Positions 18,556-27,098 of a stretch of DNA of 61,316 nt are shown here, in pieces. The notes under the pieces were generated by a model. The model was not told the DNA's origin, did not search any database, and worked only from the letters and a program-made list of their open reading frames with translations. The translations under genes were made by a program, and so were the position numbers. Positions within the stretch are counted from its first letter, which is position 1, and every line of letters begins with the position of its first letter. Source of the DNA: Romeriopsis navalis LEGE 11480. GTDB lineage: Bacteria > Cyanobacteriota > Cyanobacteriia > Leptolyngbyales > Leptolyngbyaceae. The DNA lies in NCBI RefSeq assembly GCF_015207035.1, contig NZ_JADEXQ010000024.1, positions 1 through 61,316 on the forward strand, in the 5' to 3' direction.

Positions 18556-19605
18556 ATGCCAATGCCTGTGTTAACAACAACTCCGCTGCCTGTCCGTGCA
18601 CCAGTCTTAGTTTTGCTGCCGGTGCATAACGAGGAAACGAATCTCGATCGCATGGTGCATGATATTGATGCCGCGTTTGCTGCCGTGAGTCACCAATCCG
18701 TCAGTGCCCCACCCTTTATTCTGTTTGTGGACGATGGGAGTCGTGATTGTTCACGCGCAGTGATTGAACAAATTATTCAGCAGCGTGGGCAGGCAGCATG
18801 CCTCTGTTTCTCGCGTAATTTTGGGCATCAGGCGGCCGTGATGGCGGGATTAGCCTATGCTCCGGCGGATTATGTTGTGCTGATTATGGATGCCGATGGT
18901 CAGGATCCGCCATATGTTGGATTTGAGCTGGTTGAACGGATCTGGCATGGGGTGGATGTGGCCTATGGTGTGCGGCGCAATCGTCAAGGTAATCCACTGA
19001 AGCGCTTGGCTTACTGGGCCTTCTATCGCACCTTGTCACAGCTTTCGAATCTGACGATTCCCCTGGATGCCGGCGACTTTTGTGCCTATTCGCCGCGGGC
19101 GGTGCAGATGATGACCAGCCTGAAGGAGCAGCGGCCTTATGTGCGCGGATTGAGGGCGTGGATTGGACTACGCCAAGTGGGGGTGCCCTACGATCGCCCT
19201 GATCGCTATGCGGGAGCCACGAGCTATAGCTGGAAGCGATTGATGCAGTTGGCGGCAGATGGGATTATCAGCTTTTCGCTGAAGCCGTTGCGTCTGGCGA
19301 TGATTCTCGGGCTATTGACCTTCCTCGTTTCTTGTTTGCTGGGGGGAATGTATTTAATGCTGTATCTGTTTGACTGGAATATTGCGGGACAGCGGATGCG
19401 GGAAGTGCCGGGTTTTACGACGTTAATCTTGGTGATGCTGGGGTTTAGTGGTCTACAAATGATGATGTTGGGGATTATTGGGGAGTATTTGGGGCGAGTA
19501 TTTGAAGAAGCGAAGGGACGACCATTGTTTATTGTGGCTGATACGCTCGGCCGACTCGAGCCGACATCGGTGATTGATCGACATCCCGATCGCCATCGCT
19601 CCTAG
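18556..19605 (+). CDS. Family 2 glycosyltransferase, polyprenyl-phosphate sugar type
   Basis: A 349-residue protein with a GT-A domain (VLLPVHNEETNL, the DDGSRD nucleotide-binding turn near residue 60, MDADGQDPP as DxD motif) and two C-terminal membrane helices (about residues 245-270 and 285-310). This matches the DPM1/GtrB/ArnC branch, which loads a sugar from a nucleotide donor onto undecaprenyl phosphate at the inner membrane for use in envelope glycans. The methyltransferase gene starts 45 bases downstream in the same direction and probably belongs to the same operon. The exact sugar cannot be read from the sequence. Confidence 0.92.
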   Translation: MPMPVLTTTPLPVRAPVLVLLPVHNEETNLDRMVHDIDAAFAAVSHQSVSAPPFILFVDDGSRDCSRAVIEQIIQQRGQAACLCFSRNFGHQAAVMAGLAYAPADYVVLIMDADGQDPPYVGFELVERIWHGVDVAYGVRRNRQGNPLKRLAYWAFYRTLSQLSNLTIPLDAGDFCAYSPRAVQMMTSLKEQRPYVRGLRAWIGLRQVGVPYDRPDRYAGATSYSWKRLMQLAADGIISFSLKPLRLAMILGLLTFLVSCLLGGMYLMLYLFDWNIAGQRMREVPGFTTLILVMLGFSGLQMMMLGIIGEYLGRVFEEAKGRPLFIVADTLGRLEPTSVIDRHPDRHRS

Positions 19606-19650
19606 GCGATTGCCTGGTAATCTGATGATCTGATTTTTTACTGCCTTGCC

Positions 19651-20433
19651 ATGAATCGCCAAACTGTCTCGAATGACATTACCTATCTCAACGAACCGGC
19701 TCCCGTTAGCATGGCGGATGCTTGGTTTGATTACGGTACGAACGATCATTTTTGGGTCAAGCATCGTAATGCGGTCTTCGATCGTCACTTTCAATCGATC
19801 GTCAAACGGGCGGAAAAGATTGGCGAAATTGGTTGTGGCTGTGGATTTGTCCTATCACATTTACAGCAGCAGTATCGTCGACCGGTCGATGGCTTTGAGT
19901 TGAATTTGCATGCATTAGAGCTGTGCCCCAAGCTGGAGGGCAATCTCTATGTCTATGACATTTTTCAGCGGCATCCGGACTTAGTGGCGCAATATGATTT
20001 GCTACTGATGATGGATGTGCTGGAGCATATTGAAGATGAAGCGGCTTTTCTGGCGGCGACCTATGATCACCTGAAGCCGGGCGGTTATTTGATTATTGCG
20101 GTTCCCACTCGGCAGCATCTTTACTCCGCTTATGATGTGGCTGCGGGACACCATCGGCGTTATAGCGATCGGCGATTACGAGCGGTCACGGCAGCAGCGG
20201 GTTTGACGGTGCATAAAACCGTGCATTGGGGGCATTGTTATTTGCCGATTCTGATGTTGCGACAGTTATTGATTAAAGATGTCAGTGAAGATGAAGCGAT
20301 TAAACAGGGCTTTGCCGTATCCTCGATCATGAACTGGTGCATGTCACAGTTGCGTTGGCTCGATTTGTTGCCGACTTTTGGCATAACCGGGACAGCGGGT
20401 CTGATTGTGGCTCAGAAACCATCTTCCACCTAA
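19651..20433 (+). CDS. Class I SAM-dependent methyltransferase
   Basis: A 260-residue Rossmann-fold methyltransferase. Motif I is GEIGCGCGFVLSHL near residue 56, followed by the acidic end of strand 2 (DGFELN) and LLLMMDVLEHIEDEAAF as motif II. The later part has the post-motif strand YLIIAVPTRQHLYSAYD and a His-rich segment (AAGHHRRYSDRRL), a pattern often seen in methyltransferases linked to glycan or polyprenyl-sugar genes. Following the GtrB-like transferase by 45 bases, it may modify the same glycan precursor, but its substrate is unknown. No membrane segment is obvious. Confidence 0.9.
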   Translation: MNRQTVSNDITYLNEPAPVSMADAWFDYGTNDHFWVKHRNAVFDRHFQSIVKRAEKIGEIGCGCGFVLSHLQQQYRRPVDGFELNLHALELCPKLEGNLYVYDIFQRHPDLVAQYDLLLMMDVLEHIEDEAAFLAATYDHLKPGGYLIIAVPTRQHLYSAYDVAAGHHRRYSDRRLRAVTAAAGLTVHKTVHWGHCYLPILMLRQLLIKDVSEDEAIKQGFAVSSIMNWCMSQLRWLDLLPTFGITGTAGLIVAQKPSST

Positions 20434-20629
20434 ACTGGCGATGTCATTAGTAAAACTTGTAGTTTGGCGATCGTTGTAGTCAGAAACATCATCGATTGTC
20501 GCTTTTTCGGGAAATTCACTGTGTCATCTCTCCGGATTCTAGGTAACTTGGTACGGAACTGGATAATGACGTTTTGCGTCCGATCACCTGTCTTGTTATT
20601 CCTCACACACATTTAGACGGTCAACTCTC

Positions 20630-21001
20630 ATGAGTCGTTTTATTCTTAAACTGGCTACCGCTACAGGTTTAGTGGGTTCAGCTTTGTGTTGGTTAATGGC
20701 GATGCCAGCGGCGGCAAATGTTGAGCAGCGCGTCTCTGATCCGATGCTCGATATTAACGAGGCCCAGGTTTGCGTCATGTCGGAGCATAGCCGCTTTAAT
20801 TTGGTTTGTGAACGGGTTAACCAAATTAAGGATCGTGAAGAGATTACGGCCCCGATTGACTTAGCGGAAAATCCCGACGTTTCCCCGGATGAATTCGTGT
20901 TTTCGGATCAAGAAAGTAATGCTGCAGTGGCGTTGTTTGGCTGTGACTGCCCAACTTGTATTAATGCTCTACGCAACCTGCGGATGATGGCAGTGGGCTA
21001 G
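20630..21001 (+). CDS. Small exported protein of unknown function
   Basis: A 123-residue protein with a signal peptide (MSRFILKLATATGLVGSALC then LMAMPAAANV, cleavage likely at AAA-N). The mature part has Cys in QVCVM, LVCER and a CDCPTC cluster, so disulfides or metal binding are possible in the periplasm. The middle is acidic (ENPDVSPDEFVFSDQES). No family is recognised. It ends before a strong bidirectional terminator at 21057-21100 and converges on a 40-residue membrane peptide gene. Confidence 0.75.
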   Translation: MSRFILKLATATGLVGSALCWLMAMPAAANVEQRVSDPMLDINEAQVCVMSEHSRFNLVCERVNQIKDREEITAPIDLAENPDVSPDEFVFSDQESNAAVALFGCDCPTCINALRNLRMMAVG

Positions 21002-21056
21002 GTCGATGGTCGGTTGAGTCTTTGAGGCTTGAGCAACATAATCGTGGCTACAAAAG

Positions 21057-21100
21057 GAAAAAGGGTGCGACTCAATTGCCTGTGAGTCGCACCCTTTTTC
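21057..21100. terminator. Strong bidirectional terminator
   Basis: An 18-bp perfect stem: GAAAAAGGGTGCGACTCA with its complement, 8-base loop, T-runs on both strands. It lies between the converging genes at 20630-21001 and 21239-21361. Confidence 0.95.
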
Positions 21101-21238
21101 AGTGCGAACGATATTTGTCGTGATCGCTTACAGTCGCTAGAGGGGGTGGCGGATAGCCTTCCTGCCGGAGATGTTGTCCGGTCGAGAAGCGCTCAGACTA
21201 ATAAATTAGCTGCGGATTAAGTCAGCGATTATGTGGTG

Positions 21239-21361
21239 CTACACAATCGGTAAATGTTGATTAATCAATATCCACATCACGATGAATAGCAGTGATAGCA
21301 CAACCAGTTTGACTGAGACGTAGAAGACGATATGGTCAAAGTCTGAAAACCAACGCAACAT
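21239..21361 (-). CDS. 40-residue single-pass membrane peptide
   Basis: ATG at 21361 is preceded by GGAGGTGTAT, an excellent ribosome-binding site. The peptide starts MLRWFSDFDHIVFY and then forms one hydrophobic helix (about residues 11-33, with VVLSLLFIVMWILI) and ends NQHLPIV. The frame stops with TAG and is followed 138 bases later by the strong terminator at 21057-21100, which has a T-run in this direction. Start signal, composition and terminator together argue for a real gene. Size and topology are like those of small thylakoid complex subunits, but I recognise no known one. Confidence 0.7.
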   Translation of the reverse strand: MLRWFSDFDHIVFYVSVKLVVLSLLFIVMWILINQHLPIV

Positions 21362-21754
21362 ATACACCTCCGAATCATGCCTGAGATACACGTACGACTG
21401 TTGAACTGCGAAGTTGCCTGCGTGAATATACTGTGGATGAATACCATCAGTTTAAAGAGATTTCCTAATTGAGTCGAGGTTTTACGCTCGATCCCAAAGG
21501 TTTATTCATGCTTTGTTACACATCCTGGGCTGGAGGGTGCAACATCTGATGCGAATATGCCTGATATTCTCGGATTTGCAAAAAGCGATCGCCAATTGCA
21601 GATGGCATTTCCAAGATTGAGAATGCGACTACAACGAACGATCACCGCTTTTGTATGGTTATTTTCTTAAGCCTGCCAAACTAAGCCCAGATTGATCCGG
21701 ACAATTGCGCCAATCGACTCATTGCATGAATCAACCCGAGCAATCTATCTGGTT
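21362..21754. other. Spacer upstream of the 40-residue peptide and after the HU gene
   Basis: About 390 bases without a supported gene. The part next to 21361 should contain the promoter of the small peptide. No terminator hairpin for the HU gene and no repeat was found. Confidence 0.5.
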
Positions 21755-22054
21755 TTACTTTTTCTTGCCGCCCTTATTAGCTGCTGCAACCATTTCTTTG
21801 AAACCCTTACCAGCAGAAAATGCGGGTACAGTTGTTGCCGGAATTTTAATCGGCTGTCCAGTACTGGGGTTACGACCTTCGCGGGCCTGACGCTGACGGG
21901 CTTCGAATGTACCAAAACCGACCAGTGTCACTTTGTCGTTGCTAGCGACGGATTCCATGACTACATCGATCATGGCGGATAAAACAGCGTCAGCTTCTTT
22001 TTTAGTGACTTCTGCTTTGGCTGCAATTGCGTCTACGAGTTCTGCCTTATTCAT
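21755..22054 (-). CDS. hup: HU-family nucleoid protein
   Basis: A 99-residue histone-like protein with the complete HU/IHF fold: MNKAELVDAIAAKAEVTKKEA for the helical dimer base, VTLVGFGTFEARQRQAREGRNPSTG for the strand and arm, and PATTVPAFSAGKGFKEMV for the C-terminal helix. HU dimers bend and compact DNA; cyanobacteria usually have one essential copy. RNPSTGQ marks the DNA-intercalating Pro in the arm. The C-terminus ends in a basic GGKKK tail. The gene stands alone, separated from the cytochrome oxidase operon by the terminator at 22157-22201. Confidence 0.97.
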   Translation of the reverse strand: MNKAELVDAIAAKAEVTKKEADAVLSAMIDVVMESVASNDKVTLVGFGTFEARQRQAREGRNPSTGQPIKIPATTVPAFSAGKGFKEMVAAANKGGKKK

Positions 22055-22156
22055 GGGGGCTTTCCCTGATGGATTACAAGGTGTGCGATGCGATTATAAG
22101 GCAGATTTTCGTTGCAGAGCCACGGTTTCAGCCGTTTTTTAACGTTTCAATCTGAG

Positions 22157-22201
22157 AAAAATCCCGCAAATGCTTATGGGATAGGCATTTGCGGGATTTT
22201 T
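22157..22201 (-). terminator. Terminator of the ctaCDE operon
   Basis: A 17-bp perfect stem (AAAAATCCCGCAAATGC with its complement), 11-base loop, T-run on the minus strand. It lies 167 bases after ctaE and before the HU start. Confidence 0.9.
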
Positions 22202-22367
22202 GAAAAAACAAACTTTTTAATGTTTGAGGCCTTAGTTGGGGCCAAATGGGAACTTATGAAAGGACTGAGTGGCAGCGATGACAACCATCCAAACAATCAG
22301 CTTGACAATCAGCTTGACAACATCTAACAAAACCAACGTGTGTGCTAAACCAACTCAGTGGCGTTAA

Positions 22368-22970
22368 TCAGAAAAGTGTCAAGATATAGATTAGGGCAAA
22401 CAATATGATCCAGATAATGTCAACGAAGTGCCAATAAATCTCGGCCATTTCGACGCCAGTGTGTTTGTGGGACGAATAATGCCCGTCACGCTGCGATCGC
22501 CAGACGACACCCAAGATGAGGCAGACGCCGAGCAAGACATGTAGACCGTGGAATCCGGTCATCATGTAAAAACAGTTGGAAAAGACGTTGGTGGAAAGGC
22601 CATAGCCCAGGTTCATGTATTCATAGACTTGACCGCCGAGGAAAATGGTCCCCATCAGAGCTGTGATGCCAAACCATTTCCGGAGACCGGGAATATCGTT
22701 GTTTTTGACGGCTTTGTTGCCGAGGTTAATCACAAAGCTGCTAGAGACGAGTAGAACGGTGTTGAGTGCTGGTAGCAGTAGCTCGACTTCGGTTTCTGCT
22801 GGCGGCCATTCTGCAGCTCCACCGCGATAGCTGAGGTAGACGGCGAACAGTGCGCCGAACATCAAGGATTCCGACAGGAGGAAGGTGAAGAGGCCGAAGG
22901 TCCGAAAGTCAGGATGTTCCTCGGCAGTGGCTTCGACCGGAAGCGTGTCAGTGGCGATCGGGGTTTCCAT
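22368..22970 (-). CDS. ctaE: Cytochrome c oxidase subunit III
   Basis: A 200-residue membrane protein with five helices, the short form usual in cyanobacteria. Landmarks: RTFGLFTFLLSESLMFGALFA in helix 1, the acidic residue of the proton region, MMTGFHGLHVLLGVCLI in the middle and VEMAEIYWHFVDIIWIILF near the end. Subunit III stabilises subunit I of aa3-type oxidase. It is third in the operon ctaC-ctaD-ctaE, 109 bases after ctaD. Location: thylakoid or plasma membrane. Confidence 0.97.
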   Translation of the reverse strand: METPIATDTLPVEATAEEHPDFRTFGLFTFLLSESLMFGALFAVYLSYRGGAAEWPPAETEVELLLPALNTVLLVSSSFVINLGNKAVKNNDIPGLRKWFGITALMGTIFLGGQVYEYMNLGYGLSTNVFSNCFYMMTGFHGLHVLLGVCLILGVVWRSQRDGHYSSHKHTGVEMAEIYWHFVDIIWIILFALIYILTLF

Positions 22971-23079
22971 AAGCTGATTGGTTGGGTGATGGATTGATCG
23001 TGGGGGCGAACTGGCGCTCGCCCGGATGTTGTTCGTATTCAGTTACAGGTGAATGTTTGAGCAGAGGCGTGGTTGGACG

Positions 23080-24747
23080 TTATTCCGCCATCTTGGCCTC
23101 AGCTTCCTGGGCCGCTGCCTCGGCTTCGATCTGGTCGAGGATGTTGTGGCCGTACTCGTAGGGACCATAGGTCACAACGGGCAAGCTCTCCCAGTTTTCG
23201 ATGATCGGTGGTGAGGCAGTGGTCCACTCCAGGCTCAAGGCGCGCCAGGGATTGTCGCCGGCCTTCTCGCCGCGAATCCAACTGTTGATCACGTTGTAAT
23301 AGAACGGGATGATCGAGATCGCCAGCAGGTAAGCTCCCATGGTGCAGAGCTGGTTCAAGTTGGTGAACTGCGGATCATACATGGCGATCCGGCGGGGCAT
23401 GCCCGACAGACCTAAGTTATGCATTGGCAAGAAAGTCAGGTGGGTGCCGAAGAAGGTCATGACAAAGTGAATTTTGCCCAGCCGCTCGTCCAGCATCTTG
23501 CCGGTCATTTTCGGGAACCAGTGATAGATCCCGGAATAGATGCCGAAGACCGAGCCGCCGAATAGCACGTAGTGGAAGTGGCCGACGATGTAGTAGCTAT
23601 CGTGGACATGCAGATCAAAGGGCACTGCTGCCAAGGTGACGCCGGTAATGCCGCCGAAGACGAACATGGAGACGAGCCCGATCGCGAATAGCATGGCGCT
23701 GGTGTAGCGGATCTTGCCATTCCACAATGTGGCGACCCAGCTAAAGATCTTCACGCCAGTGGGGACCGCGACGATCAGCGTCGAAATCGTAAAAAACATC
23801 CGCATCCAGGCCGGGGTGCCACTGGTAAACATGTGGTGTACCCAGACGAACAGGCCGACGAGACAAATGGCCAGACTGGAGTAGGCGATCGCCTTATAAC
23901 CAAAGATCGGCTTCCGTGCATGGATCGGGATCACTTCCGAAATGATGCCAAACACCGGCAATACCATCAGGTAAACCGCCGGGTGGGAGTAAAACCAAAA
24001 CAGGTGTTGGTAGAGGATGACGTTACCGCCCGCCTCGGGCTTGAAAAAGGAAGTACCAAAGTTGATGTCAAAGAACAGCATCAAGAGGCCGATCGTCAAT
24101 GGTGGTGTGGCAACCAGCGCAATGATCGAAGCAGAGATAATTGCCCAACAGAACAGTGGCACTTGACTCCACTTCATGCTCGGCACCTTCAGCTTATAGA
24201 GGGTGACCATGAAGTTGAGTGCGCCCATGATTGAGGAGCTACCCACAGCGATCAGGGCCAGAATCCAGAAGGACTGGGCCATGGGGGCCGTGATCTCACT
24301 CAACGGTGGATAGGAAGTCCAACCGGCTTGCGCGCCACCCCAGACAAAGCTGATCAGCAGGAGAACGATCGCCATGGGATTGAGCCAGAAGGCCAAGGCA
24401 TTCAGCTTTGGGAAAGCCATATCCCTGGCGCCGACCATTAGCGGCAGGAAGTAGTTGCCGAAGCCCCCGATCGCCGCTGGGATCACCCAGAGGAAGATCA
24501 TGATCGTGCCGTGATTCGTCAGCAGCGCGTTATAGACAGCCGGATCGACAAAGTCGGGATCAGCTGTACGCAGTTCCGTGCGGATTGCCACGGCCATCGC
24601 CCCGCCGACCAGATAAAACACAAAAGCCATGACGAGATATTGAATCCCGATGACTTTATGGTCAACGTTGAAAGTGAAGTAGTCGTACCATTTCCAAGCT
24701 TCGGGATGCTCGGAATGGCCCGGTTGATTGACTGGTAAAACTGTCAT
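23080..24747 (-). CDS. ctaD: Cytochrome c oxidase subunit I
   Basis: A 555-residue protein with about twelve membrane helices. The ligands of the aa3-type centre are visible: LLTNHGTIMIF (low-spin heme a His), HPAVYLMVLP (CuB His and cross-linked Tyr), FVWVHHMFTSG (CuB His pair) and HDSYYIVGHFHYVLFGG (heme a3 and heme a). The catalytic site reduces O2 to water and pumps protons. The C-terminal tail after the last helix is long and acidic (QIEAEAAAQEAEAKMAE). It starts 55 bases after ctaC in the operon ctaC-ctaD-ctaE. Confidence 0.98.
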   Translation of the reverse strand: MTVLPVNQPGHSEHPEAWKWYDYFTFNVDHKVIGIQYLVMAFVFYLVGGAMAVAIRTELRTADPDFVDPAVYNALLTNHGTIMIFLWVIPAAIGGFGNYFLPLMVGARDMAFPKLNALAFWLNPMAIVLLLISFVWGGAQAGWTSYPPLSEITAPMAQSFWILALIAVGSSSIMGALNFMVTLYKLKVPSMKWSQVPLFCWAIISASIIALVATPPLTIGLLMLFFDINFGTSFFKPEAGGNVILYQHLFWFYSHPAVYLMVLPVFGIISEVIPIHARKPIFGYKAIAYSSLAICLVGLFVWVHHMFTSGTPAWMRMFFTISTLIVAVPTGVKIFSWVATLWNGKIRYTSAMLFAIGLVSMFVFGGITGVTLAAVPFDLHVHDSYYIVGHFHYVLFGGSVFGIYSGIYHWFPKMTGKMLDERLGKIHFVMTFFGTHLTFLPMHNLGLSGMPRRIAMYDPQFTNLNQLCTMGAYLLAISIIPFYYNVINSWIRGEKAGDNPWRALSLEWTTASPPIIENWESLPVVTYGPYEYGHNILDQIEAEAAAQEAEAKMAE

Positions 24748-24802
24748 GGTTATCTTGGCTTAAACGTCTAAATTCAAAAGTTGCGACTCGATGTCAGTCG
24801 GT

Positions 24803-25816
24803 TTAGGACGCTTGTTGGAGCGCTTCGAGGCTGGCGGGATCAACGCCGATGTCCTGGGCATAAGGCTGAAGAAAATCGCTATCCGATCGTTCAGCACTTG
24901 GCGCTTGGGCAATCTGCTGACGCTTTTGATCGGCCTGGGCGATTTGGTTATTCTTGAGCCATTCGTTGAACACTTCCGGTGATTCGACGATCGCCGTTGT
25001 CCGCATCGAGCCGTGGTAAGCCCCACATAGCTCTGCACAGAAAACGGGGAAGGTGCCGGTCTTGGTGGCGGTGAATTGCAGTTCGGAATCTAAGCCCGGC
25101 ATGACATCTTGCTTCAGCCGGAACTGCGGAATCCAGAAGGCATGTAGTACATCGACAGCCTTCATCTGGAGTTTTACTTTTTTCCCAGCGGGAACGTGTA
25201 GTTCGCCGACCGTGACACCTTGATCGGGATATTCAAACAGCCAGGCAAATTGCATGCCCGTGACGTTGACCACAAGGTCGGCACCGTCTTTACCGGTCCC
25301 GAGGCCATAGGTGGTGGCGACTAAATCCTTGGGTGCGGGCGCGGCGATCGCCGCGCCTGGGGACATCATCTCGTCGCCCATCGCGGCCATTTGGACCTCC
25401 CCATCGCCCATTTGGTGATGGTGGGCGTGGGCCGCTTCCATCCCGGCACTGCCAGCGGTGAAACCGCCCATTTGCTGATAGACATCCACGCTGTAGACAC
25501 CTAAGCCAATCACGATGACTGCGGGGATCGCGGTCCATAAAATTTCCAGCGGAATGTTGCCTTCGTTGTCGCTACCATCGGTTTCATCTCCCGGTGGCTG
25601 ACGAAACTTGACCATGCCATAGATGATCAGGCCTTGGACAATGATGAAGAGGGCTGTACCGATCCCCACCATGACGTTAAATAATTGATCAACGAGCGGG
25701 GCTTGAAGTGAAGCCTGCTCGGGTAGCCAATGGTTATTCTGACCCACCCAGAAGCTAATCAGGGTAATGATAATCCCTGCAAGCAGGGTCAATAATGATG
25801 AAGGAATTTGTTGCAT
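24803..25816 (-). CDS. ctaC: Cytochrome c oxidase subunit II with a His/Met-rich insert
   Basis: The start is set at the ATG at 25816 (MQQIPSSLLTLL), preceded by AGAGGT; a longer frame to 25888 lacks a site. The 337 residues have two membrane helices (about 8-26 and 48-68, plus NIPLEILWTAIPAVIVIGLG) and a cupredoxin domain with the CuA site CAELCGAYHGSM. This subunit takes electrons from cytochrome c or plastocyanin. Between helix 2 and the cupredoxin domain lies a Gly/Ala-rich stretch with four His and six Met (about residues 117-163). The C-terminal tail is Gln/Ala-rich and longer than usual. First gene of the operon. Confidence 0.97.
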   Translation of the reverse strand: MQQIPSSLLTLLAGIIITLISFWVGQNNHWLPEQASLQAPLVDQLFNVMVGIGTALFIIVQGLIIYGMVKFRQPPGDETDGSDNEGNIPLEILWTAIPAVIVIGLGVYSVDVYQQMGGFTAGSAGMEAAHAHHHQMGDGEVQMAAMGDEMMSPGAAIAAPAPKDLVATTYGLGTGKDGADLVVNVTGMQFAWLFEYPDQGVTVGELHVPAGKKVKLQMKAVDVLHAFWIPQFRLKQDVMPGLDSELQFTATKTGTFPVFCAELCGAYHGSMRTTAIVESPEVFNEWLKNNQIAQADQKRQQIAQAPSAERSDSDFLQPYAQDIGVDPASLEALQQAS

Positions 25817-26200
25817 GGCGGAAACCTCTGCCATTTCGGAACGAGTAGGTTGTGAAAGGCGCAGCCGTAAAGCGGGCAATTCACACAAAAGTAATGTTGC
25901 GGTTAGGTACGAACCATGAGAGAAACGACCGACGAGGGAATCGCCTGCAAGACAGGTGATACATCAGGCGGTGCACTGAATCGATGGTGGTATCAATATT
26001 TGGGTTAACTGCGAATGTCTGACAATTCTTAACTTGAGTTAACACTTCATCAGGGAACTTAGGACAAATGTAAGTACGCACAGCACGAACACTACTCCCA
26101 TGCTAATCCAGCTATTTAGGGGCCTAGATTAAGAAAACCTATGATTTCACCGGTTGGATACATGCTTTTAAGACGCTCCAAATATCCTTGATACCGGCGG
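25817..26200. other. Promoter region of ctaCDE
   Basis: A 384-base spacer between the ctaC start and the end of devA (both on the minus strand). It must hold the ctaC promoter. I see no repeat, RNA or terminator hairpin; an AT-rich segment around 26000-26060 is the likeliest promoter position. Confidence 0.45.
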
Positions 26201-26923
26201 CTAGCCAGCGATCCCCGCTTCCTGCGCGAGGGGCGATTGGTCGATCTGATAGCTGGTCAAGCGGCCATCTTCCATATTGATCAATCGATCGGCGACATCT
26301 AAGATCCGATTATCGTGGGTTACCAGCAATACCGCCGAGCCCTTTTCTTTGGCTAATCGGCGCATGATTTCCACCACGTCACGGCCCGACTTTTTATCTA
26401 AGGCGGCGGTCGGCTCGTCCGCTAGCACTAATTTGGGATTGGAAACTAAGGCGCGCGCGATCGCCACCCGTTGTTTTTGACCACCAGACATTTCGTCGGG
26501 GTAGTAATTGATATGGTCCGATAGTCCGACGGCGGTGAGCATCGCTTCGGCCATATCCTGTTGTTCGTGCTTGTTGAATGGATGGACTTCGAGGGCCATC
26601 ATCACATTTTGTTTTGCCGTTAGTGATCCCAGCAGATTGTGGGCCTGAAAGATATACCCAATATTGCGGCGGAGTTCGACTAAATCACGACTGGGGGCCT
26701 TGAGCAGTTCTTCTCCCAGCACCCGCATGCTGCCTTCTTGGGTTGATCGCAGTGCCCCAATTAAAGTTAATAGTGTGGTTTTACCGGAGCCGGAAGGGCC
26801 AGTCATGATCACGACTTCTCCCGGTGCGACTTCAGCCGTGACTTCAAACAGGATCTGTTTGCGCAGTTTCCCCTTGCCGAAGTAGTGATTAACGTGATCG
26901 ATCGTGATGATGGGGTCAGTCAT
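26201..26923 (-). CDS. devA: DevA-type ABC transporter ATPase
   Basis: A 240-residue ABC ATPase: Walker A GPSGSGKTTLL near residue 42, Q-loop IFQAHNLLG, signature MSGGQKQRVAIARAL, Walker B LVLADEPTAALD and switch His in LVTHDNRILDVADR. Sequence style (NHYFGKGKLRKQILFEV) matches DevA, which with DevB and DevC exports glycolipid or other envelope material through TolC; the best known case is heterocyst glycolipids of Anabaena. In classical clusters devA follows devC directly. Here it lies 3.8 kb before devB, on the other strand, with ppk and sodB between. Alone it has a single-gene look. Confidence 0.9.
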   Translation of the reverse strand: MTDPIITIDHVNHYFGKGKLRKQILFEVTAEVAPGEVVIMTGPSGSGKTTLLTLIGALRSTQEGSMRVLGEELLKAPSRDLVELRRNIGYIFQAHNLLGSLTAKQNVMMALEVHPFNKHEQQDMAEAMLTAVGLSDHINYYPDEMSGGQKQRVAIARALVSNPKLVLADEPTAALDKKSGRDVVEIMRRLAKEKGSAVLLVTHDNRILDVADRLINMEDGRLTSYQIDQSPLAQEAGIAG

Positions 26924-27098
26924 GTAAATCTGGGGGCAAGCGCGGGCTGCAAGAGCGGCGGGTGGAAAATGTGTATCTTATGGCGGTTTCTATTCTGCCA
27001 AATTTACGGGAATGTCGGGGTATTGCCAAGCCTCAAACGGGGGGCTTAGCGAGAATTTGGCACCAGACTTGATGGCGCAAATGTCTTATCTGCCGGGC

